13,884 nucleotides of DNA from Clostridia bacterium (GTDB taxonomy: Bacteria > Bacillota > Clostridia > Christensenellales > UBA1242): assembly GCA_028702545.1 (NCBI GenBank), contig JAQVOQ010000026.1, positions 1 to 13,884 of the forward strand. The letters are read 5' to 3'. The position numbers and the translations under genes were made by a program. Shown here one piece after another: positions 1-6,460 of the stretch (position 1 is its first letter; every line of letters starts with the position of its first letter). Under the pieces are notes generated by a model. It searched no databases. It was given only the letters and a program-made list of their open reading frames with translations, and had not been told where the DNA came from.

Positions 1-1
1 A

Positions 2-343
2 GAATTAGGTAAAAAAATTTTAAATTTTTGCGAACCTAACAATCTTTTTGAAAAAATCCCTAAAGAAAGACTACAAGATTATTTAGAACTATTTAAAATT
101 AAAGCATTAAGAGATTTATTAGAAGATGAAGAAACAATGAATACGGTTAGGTTATTTTTTAAAAATAACTTAAACATAAGTGCTGCTAGTAAAGATTCAT
201 TTATGCACAGAAACACACTAATTTATAGAATTGAAAAAATAAAAAAAGCAGTTGGACTTAATATAAAAAATTTTGAAGAGGCAAGAATTCTTAAAAATCT
301 TATTTTAATAAAAGGCTTTTTAGATAAAGAAGATATGCTATAA
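2..343 (+). CDS. PucR/CdaR-type transcriptional regulator, C-terminal part
   Basis: This is the 3' end of a gene that begins before the window. The frame is open from position 2, giving 113 residues and a TAA stop; the ATG at 137 is internal. The last ~70 residues match the C-terminal helix-turn-helix of the PucR/CdaR family: a 'TVRLFFKNNLNISAASKD' stretch, then the hallmark 'HRNTLIYRIEKIKKAVGL', then a final helix. Family members sense purines, sugar acids or other metabolites through N-terminal domains and bind DNA through this segment, often to control a neighbouring catabolic gene. Here the sensor part is outside the window, so the ligand and targets cannot be named. 'SKDSFMHRNT' keeps the usual His-Arg-Asn-Thr turn. 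The gene ends 31 bases before a hairpin terminator shared with the convergent gene downstream. Confidence 0.85.
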   Translation, partial: ELGKKILNFCEPNNLFEKIPKERLQDYLELFKIKALRDLLEDEETMNTVRLFFKNNLNISAASKDSFMHRNTLIYRIEKIKKAVGLNIKNFEEARILKNLILIKGFLDKEDML

Positions 344-374
344 ATTTATAAAATCAAAAAGTACATATAAGAAT

Positions 375-402
375 AAAAAACAGTTTATTTAACTGTTTTT
401 TT
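375..402. terminator. Bidirectional intrinsic terminator
   Basis: An 11-bp perfect inverted repeat has arms at 375-385 and 391-401, around CAGTT/AACTG, with a 5-base loop. It is flanked by an A run (375-380) and a T run (396-402), so it can end transcripts from both sides. It lies between the regulator (plus) and the Asn-rich gene (minus). The minus gene's stop codon (401-403) falls at the hairpin edge. Confidence 0.85.
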
Positions 403-991
403 ATATTTTGCGTAAGTCTTTTATGTTTTTTATATCGCTTGACTTTAAATTTGAAGGTTTAACTTCGGCTGGCTTACTATTAACACTTTTACTACCTGAA
501 TTATTAAACATATTAAATAAATTTGGAGCCCCGCCAGAAGGTGCCATAGCATTTATCATTTTTGTCATATCCATATTGCCACTTCCTAGAGCACTTATAA
601 GGTTGCCGATTTGCGGGTTTTTTCCACCGCTTAAAACATTAAAAAGTGGTGCGATTTGGCCTAAAGTGCCTAAATTATTATTGTTATTATTGTTATTATT
701 ATCCTTATTATTAGGCGTTTTTGGCGCATTTGCATTAGGCTTTTCGTTATCTTTTTTTTGAACATTAGTTGGTGGAATATTATAATATTGCTCGCTAAAA
801 GCTTGTTGCATTTCTATTAGTTTGCTAGGTGCTTTTTTGGAAGGCGGTAATCCTTGCGAAATATAATTTTTTCGCTTAGTAGTGGCAACTTTTGAAGCGT
901 TAGGCTTTATTTGTTTTTTACTTTTTGACTCCGTAATAGTTTTAGGTGTTATTTGAGGCTTCACGGATATTTGGTCAGTTTTATCTTCCAT
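401..991 (-). CDS. Low-complexity Asn-rich hypothetical protein
   Basis: The product has 196 residues and I recognise no family. The N-terminal ~100 residues are disordered in appearance: rich in Lys, Thr, Pro and Ser, basic, and ending in a run of nine Asn (about residues 98-106). Next comes a Gly/Asn/Met/Leu-rich middle (about 107-165: 'LFNVLSGGKNPQIGNLIS', then 'NMDMTKMINAM') that could form short amphipathic helices, and last a Lys/Ser-rich tail. There is no signal peptide, membrane helix or cysteine. The start is well supported by AAGGAGA 8-14 bases upstream of the ATG. It is divergent from the small helical protein and S8 protease unit and shares their control region, so it may be co-regulated or even be a protease substrate; that is inference. 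The Asn run is encoded by a trinucleotide repeat and could vary in length among strains. Confidence 0.7.
   Translation of the reverse strand: MEDKTDQISVKPQITPKTITESKSKKQIKPNASKVATTKRKNYISQGLPPSKKAPSKLIEMQQAFSEQYYNIPPTNVQKKDNEKPNANAPKTPNNKDNNNNNNNNNLGTLGQIAPLFNVLSGGKNPQIGNLISALGSGNMDMTKMINAMAPSGGAPNLFNMFNNSGSKSVNSKPAEVKPSNLKSSDIKNIKDLRKI
674..712 (-). repeat. Asn-coding trinucleotide microsatellite
   Basis: The top strand reads ATT ATT ATT GTT ATT ATT GTT ATT ATT (674-700), then ATC CTT, then two more ATT (707-712). On the minus strand this is nine AAT/AAC codons, Asp-Lys, then two Asn. The regular GTT at every third unit gives a 9-bp higher-order period. Slippage by whole triplets would change length without breaking the frame. 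Confidence 0.8.
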
Positions 992-1013
992 AAGCTAATT
1001 CTCCTTATTAAAC

Positions 1014-1042
1014 ATTATATTTATATGAAATATATATAAAAA
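1014..1042 (-). promoter_or_regulatory. Candidate promoter of the Asn-rich gene
   Basis: On the minus strand a perfect TATAAT (top-strand 1014-1019) lies 22 bases before the ATG. A weak -35 (TTTTTA, top-strand 1037-1042) sits 17 bp upstream. The -10 is good and the -35 matches only 3 of 6. In DNA this AT-rich chance matches are common, so confidence is modest. Confidence 0.35.
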
Positions 1043-1098
1043 AGTTGATTAATATATTTTTTTGTGTGGTACATTTAGTAGCAACTTTGCCTTTTAAT

Positions 1099-1128
1099 TT
1101 ATCAATTAATAACCTTAAAGCATATAAT
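1099..1128 (+). promoter_or_regulatory. Candidate promoter of the small helical protein / S8 protease unit
   Basis: TTATCA (1099-1104), an 18-bp spacer and a perfect TATAAT (1123-1128) give a plausible sigma-A-type promoter with a leader of about 25 bases before the ATG at 1160. The -10 reads CATATAAT in context, which also resembles a sigma-E type -10 (CATACAAT), but I see no matching sigma-E -35. Confidence 0.4.
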
Positions 1129-1159
1129 GATTTAGCGATTAATTTGGGAGGATGAAAAA

Positions 1160-1486
1160 ATGGATTTAAGAGATTTTTCTCAAAAATCAATAAATGACTT
1201 AAATAACGATTTTAAAAAAACAGTTTTTAATAAAGCCGATAAAATTGAGGAAGAGTTAAAACAAAAAGAGCCGGAAACTTATGAGAGCATTAACGACGCA
1301 TACAACAAATATTCAAGTATGAGTGGAGACTCGCTCGTTGATGAGCTATTAAAAGTTACTAAACAGCAAAAAGAAGAAGGCAATTTTGATAAGACGCAAA
1401 TAGAAAATACATATAACATGCTTTACCCCATGTTAAACGACGAGCAACGCAAAAAATTAGATAGTTTAATTAAAATGATATTATAG
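1160..1486 (+). CDS. Small helical hypothetical protein, encoded with an S8 protease
   Basis: The product has 108 residues, is strongly charged and is probably all alpha-helical. It has no signal peptide, membrane segment or cysteine, so it should be cytoplasmic. Residues 1-50 are Lys/Glu/Asp-rich helix. A 'SSMSGDSLVDELLK' stretch near residue 53 is followed by a charged helix and a C-terminal 'YPMLNDEQRKKLDSLIKMI' helix. I do not recognise a named family. The start is supported by GGGAGGA (1147-1153), 6 bases before the ATG; an ATG at 1152, within that site, is rejected. The stop is 2 bases before the ATG of the protease, and the protease lacks its own ribosome binding site, so the two are almost certainly co-transcribed and translationally coupled. 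That suggests a partner, inhibitor or adaptor of the protease, which is inference from context only. Confidence 0.75.
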   Translation: MDLRDFSQKSINDLNNDFKKTVFNKADKIEEELKQKEPETYESINDAYNKYSSMSGDSLVDELLKVTKQQKEEGNFDKTQIENTYNMLYPMLNDEQRKKLDSLIKMIL

Positions 1487-1488
1487 TT

Positions 1489-2664
1489 ATGGAAAGGTTT
1501 TTAAATAAAGTAGACCCATATTTGTTTAATATGGTTAAAACCTGCAATAAGGGAGGTAATATATCTTGCATTATTTATGCTAGAGATTACGAAAGGGTAA
1601 AAAATTTTTTAAAAGACAAAGGCATAAAGGTGTTAAACTTTTTTGAGTACCCATTTATAAATGCTTTTGGCGTTAAAATATTACCAGAAAAAATTAACGC
1701 GTTAGCGCGAAATGAGCAAATTACATACATTTCGGCTAGCACGAGAGTTTTTGCTCAAATTGATATTGCAAAACAAGTAACTCATATTGCGAACTTACAA
1801 AATAAAGGCTACTTAGGTAAAGGTGTAACAATGGCGATAATTGATACAGGAATAAAGCCACACCTTGATTTTGTATGTCCAAATAACCGAATTATTTTTT
1901 TTAAAGATTTTGTTAAAGACAATAAAAAGCCTTATGATGATAATGGTCACGGTACTTTTGTTGCGGGGGTTGCCTCAGGAAGCGGATTGATTAGTCATCA
2001 AAAATATTCAGGAGTTGCACCGCTTGCCAATATTATTAGTTTAAAAACCTTAGATAAAAATGGAGAAACGGGTGCATTTAGCATTTTGCAAGCTATGCAA
2101 TGGGTTTATGATAATCACAAAAAATATAATATAAAAGTTGTATGTATGAGTTTTGGTTCTAATCCTATGATTGGGCGTGACCCACTTAGTATGGGTGCTG
2201 AAGCATTATGGCATAAGGGCATTGCAGTTGTTGCAGCAGCGGGCAACAGTGGCCCTGACGGCTCAACAATTAAGTCGCCAGGCATTAGCAGTAGAATTAT
2301 TACAGTTGGCGCTTTAGACGACAAAAGAGGGGAAGATGGCTCTTTTAAAAAGCAAGATTTTGAGGTTGCTGATTTTTCATCTCGCGGACCTGTCTTTAAC
2401 CTAATTAAGCCTGATATTTTAGCACCGGGCGTCAATTTAAAGTCCACATCAAACAAAAAGAAAAACTTTTACACCAATCTTAGTGGAACGAGTGTGGCGA
2501 CGCCTATTATTGCGGGGTTATGTTGCTTGATTATAGAAAAATATCCAAATATAAAACCCGATGAAATTAAAGGATTATTGATTAAAAACAGTTATCCAAT
2601 AAAGAAAGACAAAAATTCGGAAGGGTACGGTTTAATTGATGCAAGTAAATTGTTTGATGATTAA
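1489..2664 (+). CDS. Intracellular subtilisin-like serine protease (S8 family)
   Basis: The product has 391 residues. The subtilase catalytic triad is intact: Asp119 in 'AIIDTG', His154 in 'NGHGTFVAG' and Ser335 in 'SGTSVATP', with the oxyanion Asn253 in 'AAAGNSGP'. Residues ~25-90 ('CIIYARDYERVKNFL' to 'NEQITYISAS') resemble the inhibitor-I9 propeptide fold found before subtilases, so the enzyme is probably made as a self-processed zymogen. There is no signal peptide or membrane anchor, so it should act in the cytoplasm, as do ISP and AprX-type proteases of Bacillota. No ribosome binding site is visible before the ATG; translation probably follows termination of the upstream small gene 2 bases away. 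Its TAA overlaps the stop of the convergent cysteine desulfurase gene. Substrate and role are unknown. Confidence 0.9.
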   Translation: MERFLNKVDPYLFNMVKTCNKGGNISCIIYARDYERVKNFLKDKGIKVLNFFEYPFINAFGVKILPEKINALARNEQITYISASTRVFAQIDIAKQVTHIANLQNKGYLGKGVTMAIIDTGIKPHLDFVCPNNRIIFFKDFVKDNKKPYDDNGHGTFVAGVASGSGLISHQKYSGVAPLANIISLKTLDKNGETGAFSILQAMQWVYDNHKKYNIKVVCMSFGSNPMIGRDPLSMGAEALWHKGIAVVAAAGNSGPDGSTIKSPGISSRIITVGALDDKRGEDGSFKKQDFEVADFSSRGPVFNLIKPDILAPGVNLKSTSNKKKNFYTNLSGTSVATPIIAGLCCLIIEKYPNIKPDEIKGLLIKNSYPIKKDKNSEGYGLIDASKLFDD

Positions 2665-3794
2665 TTTTTAATTATTTTATTTAATGCAAAAACAAGTTTT
2701 TTAAGTTGGCTTTTAGTGTTGTTATAAGCAATTCCAACCCTTACCATACCTTGTTCTATCGTGTTAAAATGCCTGTGCACTAGTGGAGCGCAATGCAATC
2801 CACTTCTAACGCAAATACCATAGGTTTCGCAGAGTTCATTCGCTACTTGATTTGAAGGCAAATCGCCTAAATTAAAGCTTACTACTCCCGCAGAGTAGTT
2901 CTTTTTATTATAAATTTTTATATTTTTAATTTTACTTAATTCTGTAATTAAAAATTTGGTTAGCTCAGTAGTTTTTTTATTAATTTTATCAAAGTGCTTT
3001 ATAGTAAAATTGATGCCTGCATCAAAGCCAAAAATTAATGGCGTGCAAGTTGTGCCAGCCTCATACGCCTCTGGGCTAATGACTGGTGGCATTGGTTGCT
3101 CGCTGTTAATTCCTGTGCCTCCAAATTTGATTGGTTGTAGTTTTGCGTTATTTAAAAGTAGAGCACCGACGCCTTGCGGACCATAAAACCCTTTATGTCC
3201 AGCTAGTGCTAGCATATTGATATTATTTTTTTGCATATCAATGTTAATGTGGCCGCCAGATTGCGCACCGTCTACTAAAAATACTAAGTTGTGAGCTTTT
3301 GCAAACTTACCAATATCGGCTATATTCATAGTGTAGCCGGTTACATTTGAGGTATGATTAATTATTATCATATAGGTATTAGGTTTTACTGCAAGTTCTA
3401 GTTCTTTTATAGTTATTTCATCGTTATTATTTGGTTTAACTATTGTCAGTTCAATCAAACCGTCTTTTTGCAACTTAAAAAGTGGTCTTAGAACTGAATT
3501 GTGTTCGTAAATTGTTGTTATAATGTGTCCACCAGTTTTTATGCTTCCTAAAATTGCTAAATTGAGAGCTTCGGTACAACCACTTGTAAAAATAACATCG
3601 TTTGAATTATTTAAGTTAAATACTTTTGTTAAAAGTTCTCGTGTTTCTAAAATTTTTAAAGCAGCATTTATACTAAGTTTGTGCGAACTTCTACCTGGAT
3701 TTGCGCTATATTTTTTGCTAAGTGCTTCTAAAATGCCCATTTTAACGCTAAATGGTTTGTAATTGGTCGTTGCGGGGTTATCTAAATAAATCAT
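2661..3794 (-). CDS. Class V aminotransferase, cysteine desulfurase family (EF2568-like)
   Basis: The product is 377 residues, the usual length. It is a PLP enzyme that should release sulfur from cysteine (or selenium from selenocysteine) as an enzyme-bound persulfide. Visible features are the N-terminal 'IYLDNPATT', His98 and Asp175 ('LVDGAQSGG') of the cofactor site, Lys201 in 'AGHKGFYGPQG' as the Schiff-base lysine, 'EAGTTCTP' (246-252), and the active-site loop 'VRSGLHCAPLVH' with Cys335 as persulfide carrier. The loop and length resemble the EF2568-type family rather than housekeeping IscS. The start has an AAGG site about 7 bases upstream of the ATG (top strand near 3802-3805). It is divergent from a DUF3343 putative Se/S carrier gene, which supports sulfur or selenium trafficking. 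No Fe-S scaffold gene (iscU/sufU) is nearby. The exact sulfur acceptor is not shown. Confidence 0.88.
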   Translation of the reverse strand: MIYLDNPATTNYKPFSVKMGILEALSKKYSANPGRSSHKLSINAALKILETRELLTKVFNLNNSNDVIFTSGCTEALNLAILGSIKTGGHIITTIYEHNSVLRPLFKLQKDGLIELTIVKPNNNDEITIKELELAVKPNTYMIIINHTSNVTGYTMNIADIGKFAKAHNLVFLVDGAQSGGHINIDMQKNNINMLALAGHKGFYGPQGVGALLLNNAKLQPIKFGGTGINSEQPMPPVISPEAYEAGTTCTPLIFGFDAGINFTIKHFDKINKKTTELTKFLITELSKIKNIKIYNKKNYSAGVVSFNLGDLPSNQVANELCETYGICVRSGLHCAPLVHRHFNTIEQGMVRVGIAYNNTKSQLKKLVFALNKIIKN

Positions 3795-3830
3795 ATTTTT
3801 TCCTTAACCTTTTTAGTTGTCTGCTAATAT

Positions 3831-3861
3831 ATTATATTGTGTTAAATAAATTTTGTGTTAA
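3831..3861 (-). promoter_or_regulatory. Candidate promoter of the cysteine desulfurase, with a direct repeat
   Basis: On the minus strand TTAACA (top-strand 3856-3861, 5 of 6 to consensus), a 19-bp spacer and a perfect TATAAT (top-strand 3831-3836) lie about 37 bases before the ATG. The same region carries TTGTGTTAA twice on the top strand (3837-3845 and 3853-3861, 16 bp apart) and a palindrome TAATATATTA at 3825-3834. These could be operator half-sites between the divergent genes, but this is only suggestive. Confidence 0.4.
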
Positions 3862-3880
3862 GGATAGTAAGTGATAATTT

Positions 3881-4138
3881 ATGAATTATATAATTGCGCT
3901 TTTTAGTAATAGAAATAGTACGCTAAGATTTTATAATATGCTAACAAGGCTTGGAGTACGCTCCTCTGTTATATCAACGCCAAAAATACCGGGCTTTAAT
4001 TGCGGTGTTTGTGTTAAATTAAATAAAAATGACTATAATCTAGCTACTAACCTTTTGTATAGAAGTGAGTTTTCAGACTTTTTAGGCTTTTATGAAATTA
4101 AAAAAGATGGCGAAAAATTATATAGTGTTAAAATTTAG
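3881..4138 (+). CDS. DUF3343 family protein, putative Se/S carrier-like
   Basis: The product has 85 residues, the normal size for DUF3343 (Pfam names the family putative Se/S carrier protein-like). The hallmark is an N-terminal beta strand 'YIIALFS', a helix, and 'SVISTPKIPGFNCGVCVKL' (29-47), matching the family pattern of Thr-Pro followed by a Cys-Gly. Here the motif reads C41-G-V-C44, so two cysteines could hold a sulfur or selenium adduct. Small family members like this are often found beside cysteine desulfurase and selenium-metabolism genes, and here the divergent neighbour is a cysteine desulfurase. The start is the only in-frame one, since an in-frame TAA lies at 3875-3877. The nearest ribosome binding site-like sequence (AAGGAT, near 3860-3865) is about 15 bases away, longer than usual, so translation may be weak. 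Function is inferred from family and neighbour. Confidence 0.75.
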   Translation: MNYIIALFSNRNSTLRFYNMLTRLGVRSSVISTPKIPGFNCGVCVKLNKNDYNLATNLLYRSEFSDFLGFYEIKKDGEKLYSVKI

Positions 4139-4149
4139 GGTAAAATTTA

Positions 4150-4178
4150 ATTACAAAAAAAAGTTTGTGTGTTATAAT
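4150..4178 (+). promoter_or_regulatory. Candidate extended -10 promoter of nth–obg–yhbY
   Basis: ATTACA (4150-4155, 4 of 6), a 17-bp spacer and TATAAT (4173-4178) preceded by TGT (an extended -10 element). The expected start of transcription is about 4185, only ~10 bases before the nth ATG, so the transcript would begin at or within the AGGAG (4184-4188). The motif is good but this geometry is odd. Confidence 0.5.
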
Positions 4179-4194
4179 TTTTTAGGAGCTTAGT

Positions 4195-4821
4195 ATGAAA
4201 GACAACACACAATTTATTTTTAATTATTTACAAGAATTGTACAAAGATGCTAGTTGCGAATTGCAATATAACTCGTCTTATGAGTTGTTAGTTGCAGTAA
4301 TATTGTCGGCTCAATGTACGGACAGGCGTGTAAATATTATAACTCCTGAGCTATTTAAAAAATATCCAACGCCTAAATTACTAGCTTCTGCTAACTTAGA
4401 AGAGTTAGAAAAATTAATTTGGTCGTGTGGCTTATATAAGAGTAAGGCAAAAAATTTAATTTCGTGTGCTAATAGTTTAATGGATAATTTTAACGGCGAA
4501 GTACCTAATAATCTAAAAGATTTAGTAACCTTAGCGGGAGTGGGCAGGAAAACAGCGAATGTTGTATATTCGGTTGCCTTTGGTGGACAAGCTATTGCAG
4601 TAGACACACATGTGTTAAGGGTTAGTAACAGGTTGGGGCTAGCAAACTCAAATAATCCAACAGTTGTAGAAAAAACTTTAATGCAATTATTTGATAAAAA
4701 TGATTGGACTAAATTGCATTATATGTTAGTATTGTTTGGCAGATATAATTGTACGGCAAAAAAGCCAAAGTGCGAGCATTGTAAATTAAAAAACATATGT
4801 ATTTATTATAAAAAAATGTAA
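4195..4821 (+). CDS. nth: Endonuclease III, base-excision repair DNA glycosylase/AP lyase
   Basis: The product has 208 residues, typical for Nth (about 210). It removes oxidised pyrimidines and nicks the abasic site. Visible are the 'LVAVILSAQCTD' helix (32-43), the helix-hairpin-helix 'LAGVGRKTANVV' with catalytic Lys119, the catalytic Asp137 in 'AVDTHVLRVSNRLG', and the C-terminal [4Fe-4S] ligands Cys186, Cys193, Cys196 and Cys202 in the classic C-x6-C-x2-C-x5-C spacing. All key residues are present. AGGAG lies 6 bases before the ATG. The gene is followed after 19 bases by obg, so the two are probably co-transcribed. Nth next to obg has no obvious functional link; I read it as operon convenience. 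Confidence 0.95.
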   Translation: MKDNTQFIFNYLQELYKDASCELQYNSSYELLVAVILSAQCTDRRVNIITPELFKKYPTPKLLASANLEELEKLIWSCGLYKSKAKNLISCANSLMDNFNGEVPNNLKDLVTLAGVGRKTANVVYSVAFGGQAIAVDTHVLRVSNRLGLANSNNPTVVEKTLMQLFDKNDWTKLHYMLVLFGRYNCTAKKPKCEHCKLKNICIYYKKM

Positions 4822-4840
4822 AAAAATAAAGAGGATTATT

Positions 4841-6109
4841 ATGTTTATTGATAAAACCAAAATTCTTATAAAAGCAGGCAACGGCGGAGATGGCTCCGTA
4901 AGTTTTAGAAAGGAAAAATATGTTCCAAACGGTGGCCCTAATGGTGGCGATGGTGGGAATGGCGGAAGTATTATTTTTGAGGTTACACCTCATATGAATA
5001 ATTTGAGTGATTACCATTTTACTAAGCATTTTAGAGCTGAAGATGGTGAAAACGGCTCAACTAATAATAAGTATGGAAGATACGGACAAGATATCGTTAT
5101 AAAAGTGCCAAAAGGAACAATTATTAAAGATGCTCAAACGGGTAAAGTTGTAGCAGATATGTTTTTTGATGACGATAAAAAAGTGCTATTAAAAGGCGGA
5201 AAAGGCGGAAGAGGCAATGCCAAATTTGCTACGAGTGTTCGTCAAGCACCAGCGTTTTCTGAAATGGGAGAGAAGGCTGTAGAAAAAGAAGTTATATTAG
5301 AACTAAAAACAATTGCAGATATTGGACTTATTGGCTTTCCTAATGTTGGTAAAAGTACACTGCTTTCTGTAATAACCTCAGCTAAACCTAAAATTGCTAA
5401 TTATCACTTTACAACAATTAGCCCAAACTTGGGCGTGGCATATTACCATTCAAAAAGTTTCGTTGTTGCCGATATTCCAGGCTTAATTGAAGGCGCTAGT
5501 GAAGGCGTTGGACTAGGACACGCCTTTTTGAGGCATATTGAAAGGACGAGGATGCTAGTTCATGTTATTGATATTGCGGCAGTAGATGGAAGAAATCCGT
5601 TAGAAGACTTTAAAATCATTAATAATGAATTAAAATCATATTCAAAAAAATTAGCAAGTTTATTACAAATAGTTGTATTAAATAAAATGGATTTATTGTT
5701 TGATGATTTTTCTAAGTTAGAAGAATTTAAGAAAAAATACGGTAAAAAATATAAAATTATAGAAGTTTCCGCAGCTACTCATACTGGTCTTGATGAACTT
5801 TTAGATACTATTATTAAAAATCTTGAAACTCTGCCAACATCTGAGCCAGATGAAGTAGAAACCTTTGATTTTGATGTCAAAGATAAAACTTTCTTTGAAG
5901 TTAATATTGACGAAGACGGCGTGTTTGTTGTAAGTGGCGGATTGATTGATGAAATGATTAGAGGAATTGTGTTAACCGATACACAAAGTTTTGCTTATTT
6001 TCAAAAGAGATTAAAACAAGACGGAATTATTAAAAGATTAAAAGAAATGGGTATTCAAGAAAACGACCTCGTTAGAATTGGTTATGTTGAATTTGAATAC
6101 AGCGATTAA
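4841..6109 (+). CDS. obg: Obg/CgtA-type ribosome-associated GTPase
   Basis: The product has 422 residues and all three domains of Firmicutes Obg. Residues 1-158 form the glycine-rich Obg fold ('AGNGGDGSVSFRKEKYVP', 'GGPNGGDGGNGG'). Residues ~159-330 form the GTPase: G1 'GFPNVGKST' (165-173), switch 'FTTISPNLG', G3 'DIPGLIEGA' (211-219), G4 'NKMD' (281-284) and G5 'SAA' (310-312). Residues ~345-420 are the OCT domain seen in Gram-positive Obg. It binds the 50S subunit late in assembly and links growth to guanine nucleotide levels; it is usually essential. An AGAGG site lies 6 bases before the ATG. yhbY follows 10 bases after the stop, the same order as in many Bacillota and consistent with a ribosome-assembly operon. 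Confidence 0.97.
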   Translation: MFIDKTKILIKAGNGGDGSVSFRKEKYVPNGGPNGGDGGNGGSIIFEVTPHMNNLSDYHFTKHFRAEDGENGSTNNKYGRYGQDIVIKVPKGTIIKDAQTGKVVADMFFDDDKKVLLKGGKGGRGNAKFATSVRQAPAFSEMGEKAVEKEVILELKTIADIGLIGFPNVGKSTLLSVITSAKPKIANYHFTTISPNLGVAYYHSKSFVVADIPGLIEGASEGVGLGHAFLRHIERTRMLVHVIDIAAVDGRNPLEDFKIINNELKSYSKKLASLLQIVVLNKMDLLFDDFSKLEEFKKKYGKKYKIIEVSAATHTGLDELLDTIIKNLETLPTSEPDEVETFDFDVKDKTFFEVNIDEDGVFVVSGGLIDEMIRGIVLTDTQSFAYFQKRLKQDGIIKRLKEMGIQENDLVRIGYVEFEYSD

Positions 6110-6119
6110 GGAGAAAATT

Positions 6120-6410
6120 ATGATTACAACTAGACAAAGAGCAGAACTTAAAACACTCGCTCACAAATTAACACCTAGCGTGCAAATAGGAAAAGATGGA
6201 GTAACAGATAATTTAGTGGCGCAAATTGATATTGTTTTAGAAAATAAAGAGCTTATTAAAGTTAAAATTTTAGCAAATTGTGACTTAGAAGCTAAAAAAT
6301 TAATTAATGAATTAGCAGAAAAGCTAAAAGCCAATGCTGTTTTAGCAGTTGGTGGCGTTATGGTGCTTTACAGGCTTAGTTCAAAAGATGGCGTTAAGCA
6401 TATTTTATAA
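6120..6410 (+). CDS. yhbY: YhbY family RNA-binding protein (50S assembly)
   Basis: The product has 96 residues, a single CRM (CRS1/YhbY) domain, the normal size. It matches the family closely: 'TTRQRAELKTLAHKLTPSVQIGKDGVTDNLVAQID', then 'KELIKVKILANC', 'AVLAVGGVMVLYR'. The GxxG-type loop is 'GKDG' (23-26). YhbY (YqeI in Bacillus) binds pre-50S particles. The start at 6120 is preferred over an in-frame ATG at 6078, because AAGGAG (6108-6113) sits 6 bases before 6120, while 6078 lies inside obg, would add 14 unrelated residues and has no ribosome binding site. It is co-directional with obg, 10 bases away, and ends at a strong terminator. The nadD and yqeK genes that usually follow in Bacillota are absent here. 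Confidence 0.95.
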   Translation: MITTRQRAELKTLAHKLTPSVQIGKDGVTDNLVAQIDIVLENKELIKVKILANCDLEAKKLINELAEKLKANAVLAVGGVMVLYRLSSKDGVKHIL

Positions 6411-6432
6411 AACTTAATAAAAATTATTTTAA

Positions 6433-6460
6433 AAAAACTGTGAATTTATTCACAGTTTTT
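6433..6460. terminator. Bidirectional intrinsic terminator after yhbY
   Basis: Perfect 12-bp arms at 6433-6444 and 6449-6460 (AAAAACTGTGAA with TTCACAGTTTTT) enclose a 4-base loop. A and T runs on the two sides (6431-6437 and 6456-6461) allow termination in both directions. It ends the nth–obg–yhbY unit and the convergent membrane-protein gene, whose stop codon (6460-6462) overlaps its edge. Confidence 0.9.

Noticed and set aside
674..712. Repeat tract as a CRISPR-like or phase-variable on/off switch
   Set aside because: The unit is 3 bp with no spacers, so slippage changes length in frame; there is no sign of on/off switching.
408..761. Plus-strand open frame of 117 codons
   Set aside because: It is antisense to the Asn-rich gene, has no ribosome binding site, and its Leu-rich tract is only the complement of the Asn repeat.
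1008..1190. Minus-strand open frame of 60 codons in the divergent control region
   Set aside because: It overlaps the start of the small helical gene, and its apparent hydrophobicity comes from AT-rich control DNA; no ribosome binding site was seen.
3825..3834. Palindrome TAATATATTA as a definite operator
   Set aside because: Purely A/T palindromes arise easily in DNA of this composition; noted only as a candidate.
4129..4149. Direct repeat TAAAATTTA after DUF3343
   Set aside because: It is short, A/T only and partly coding; expected by chance.
6078..6119. In-frame ATG giving a 14-residue longer YhbY
   Set aside because: It lies inside obg, has no ribosome binding site and adds residues absent from the family; AAGGAG precedes the ATG at 6120.
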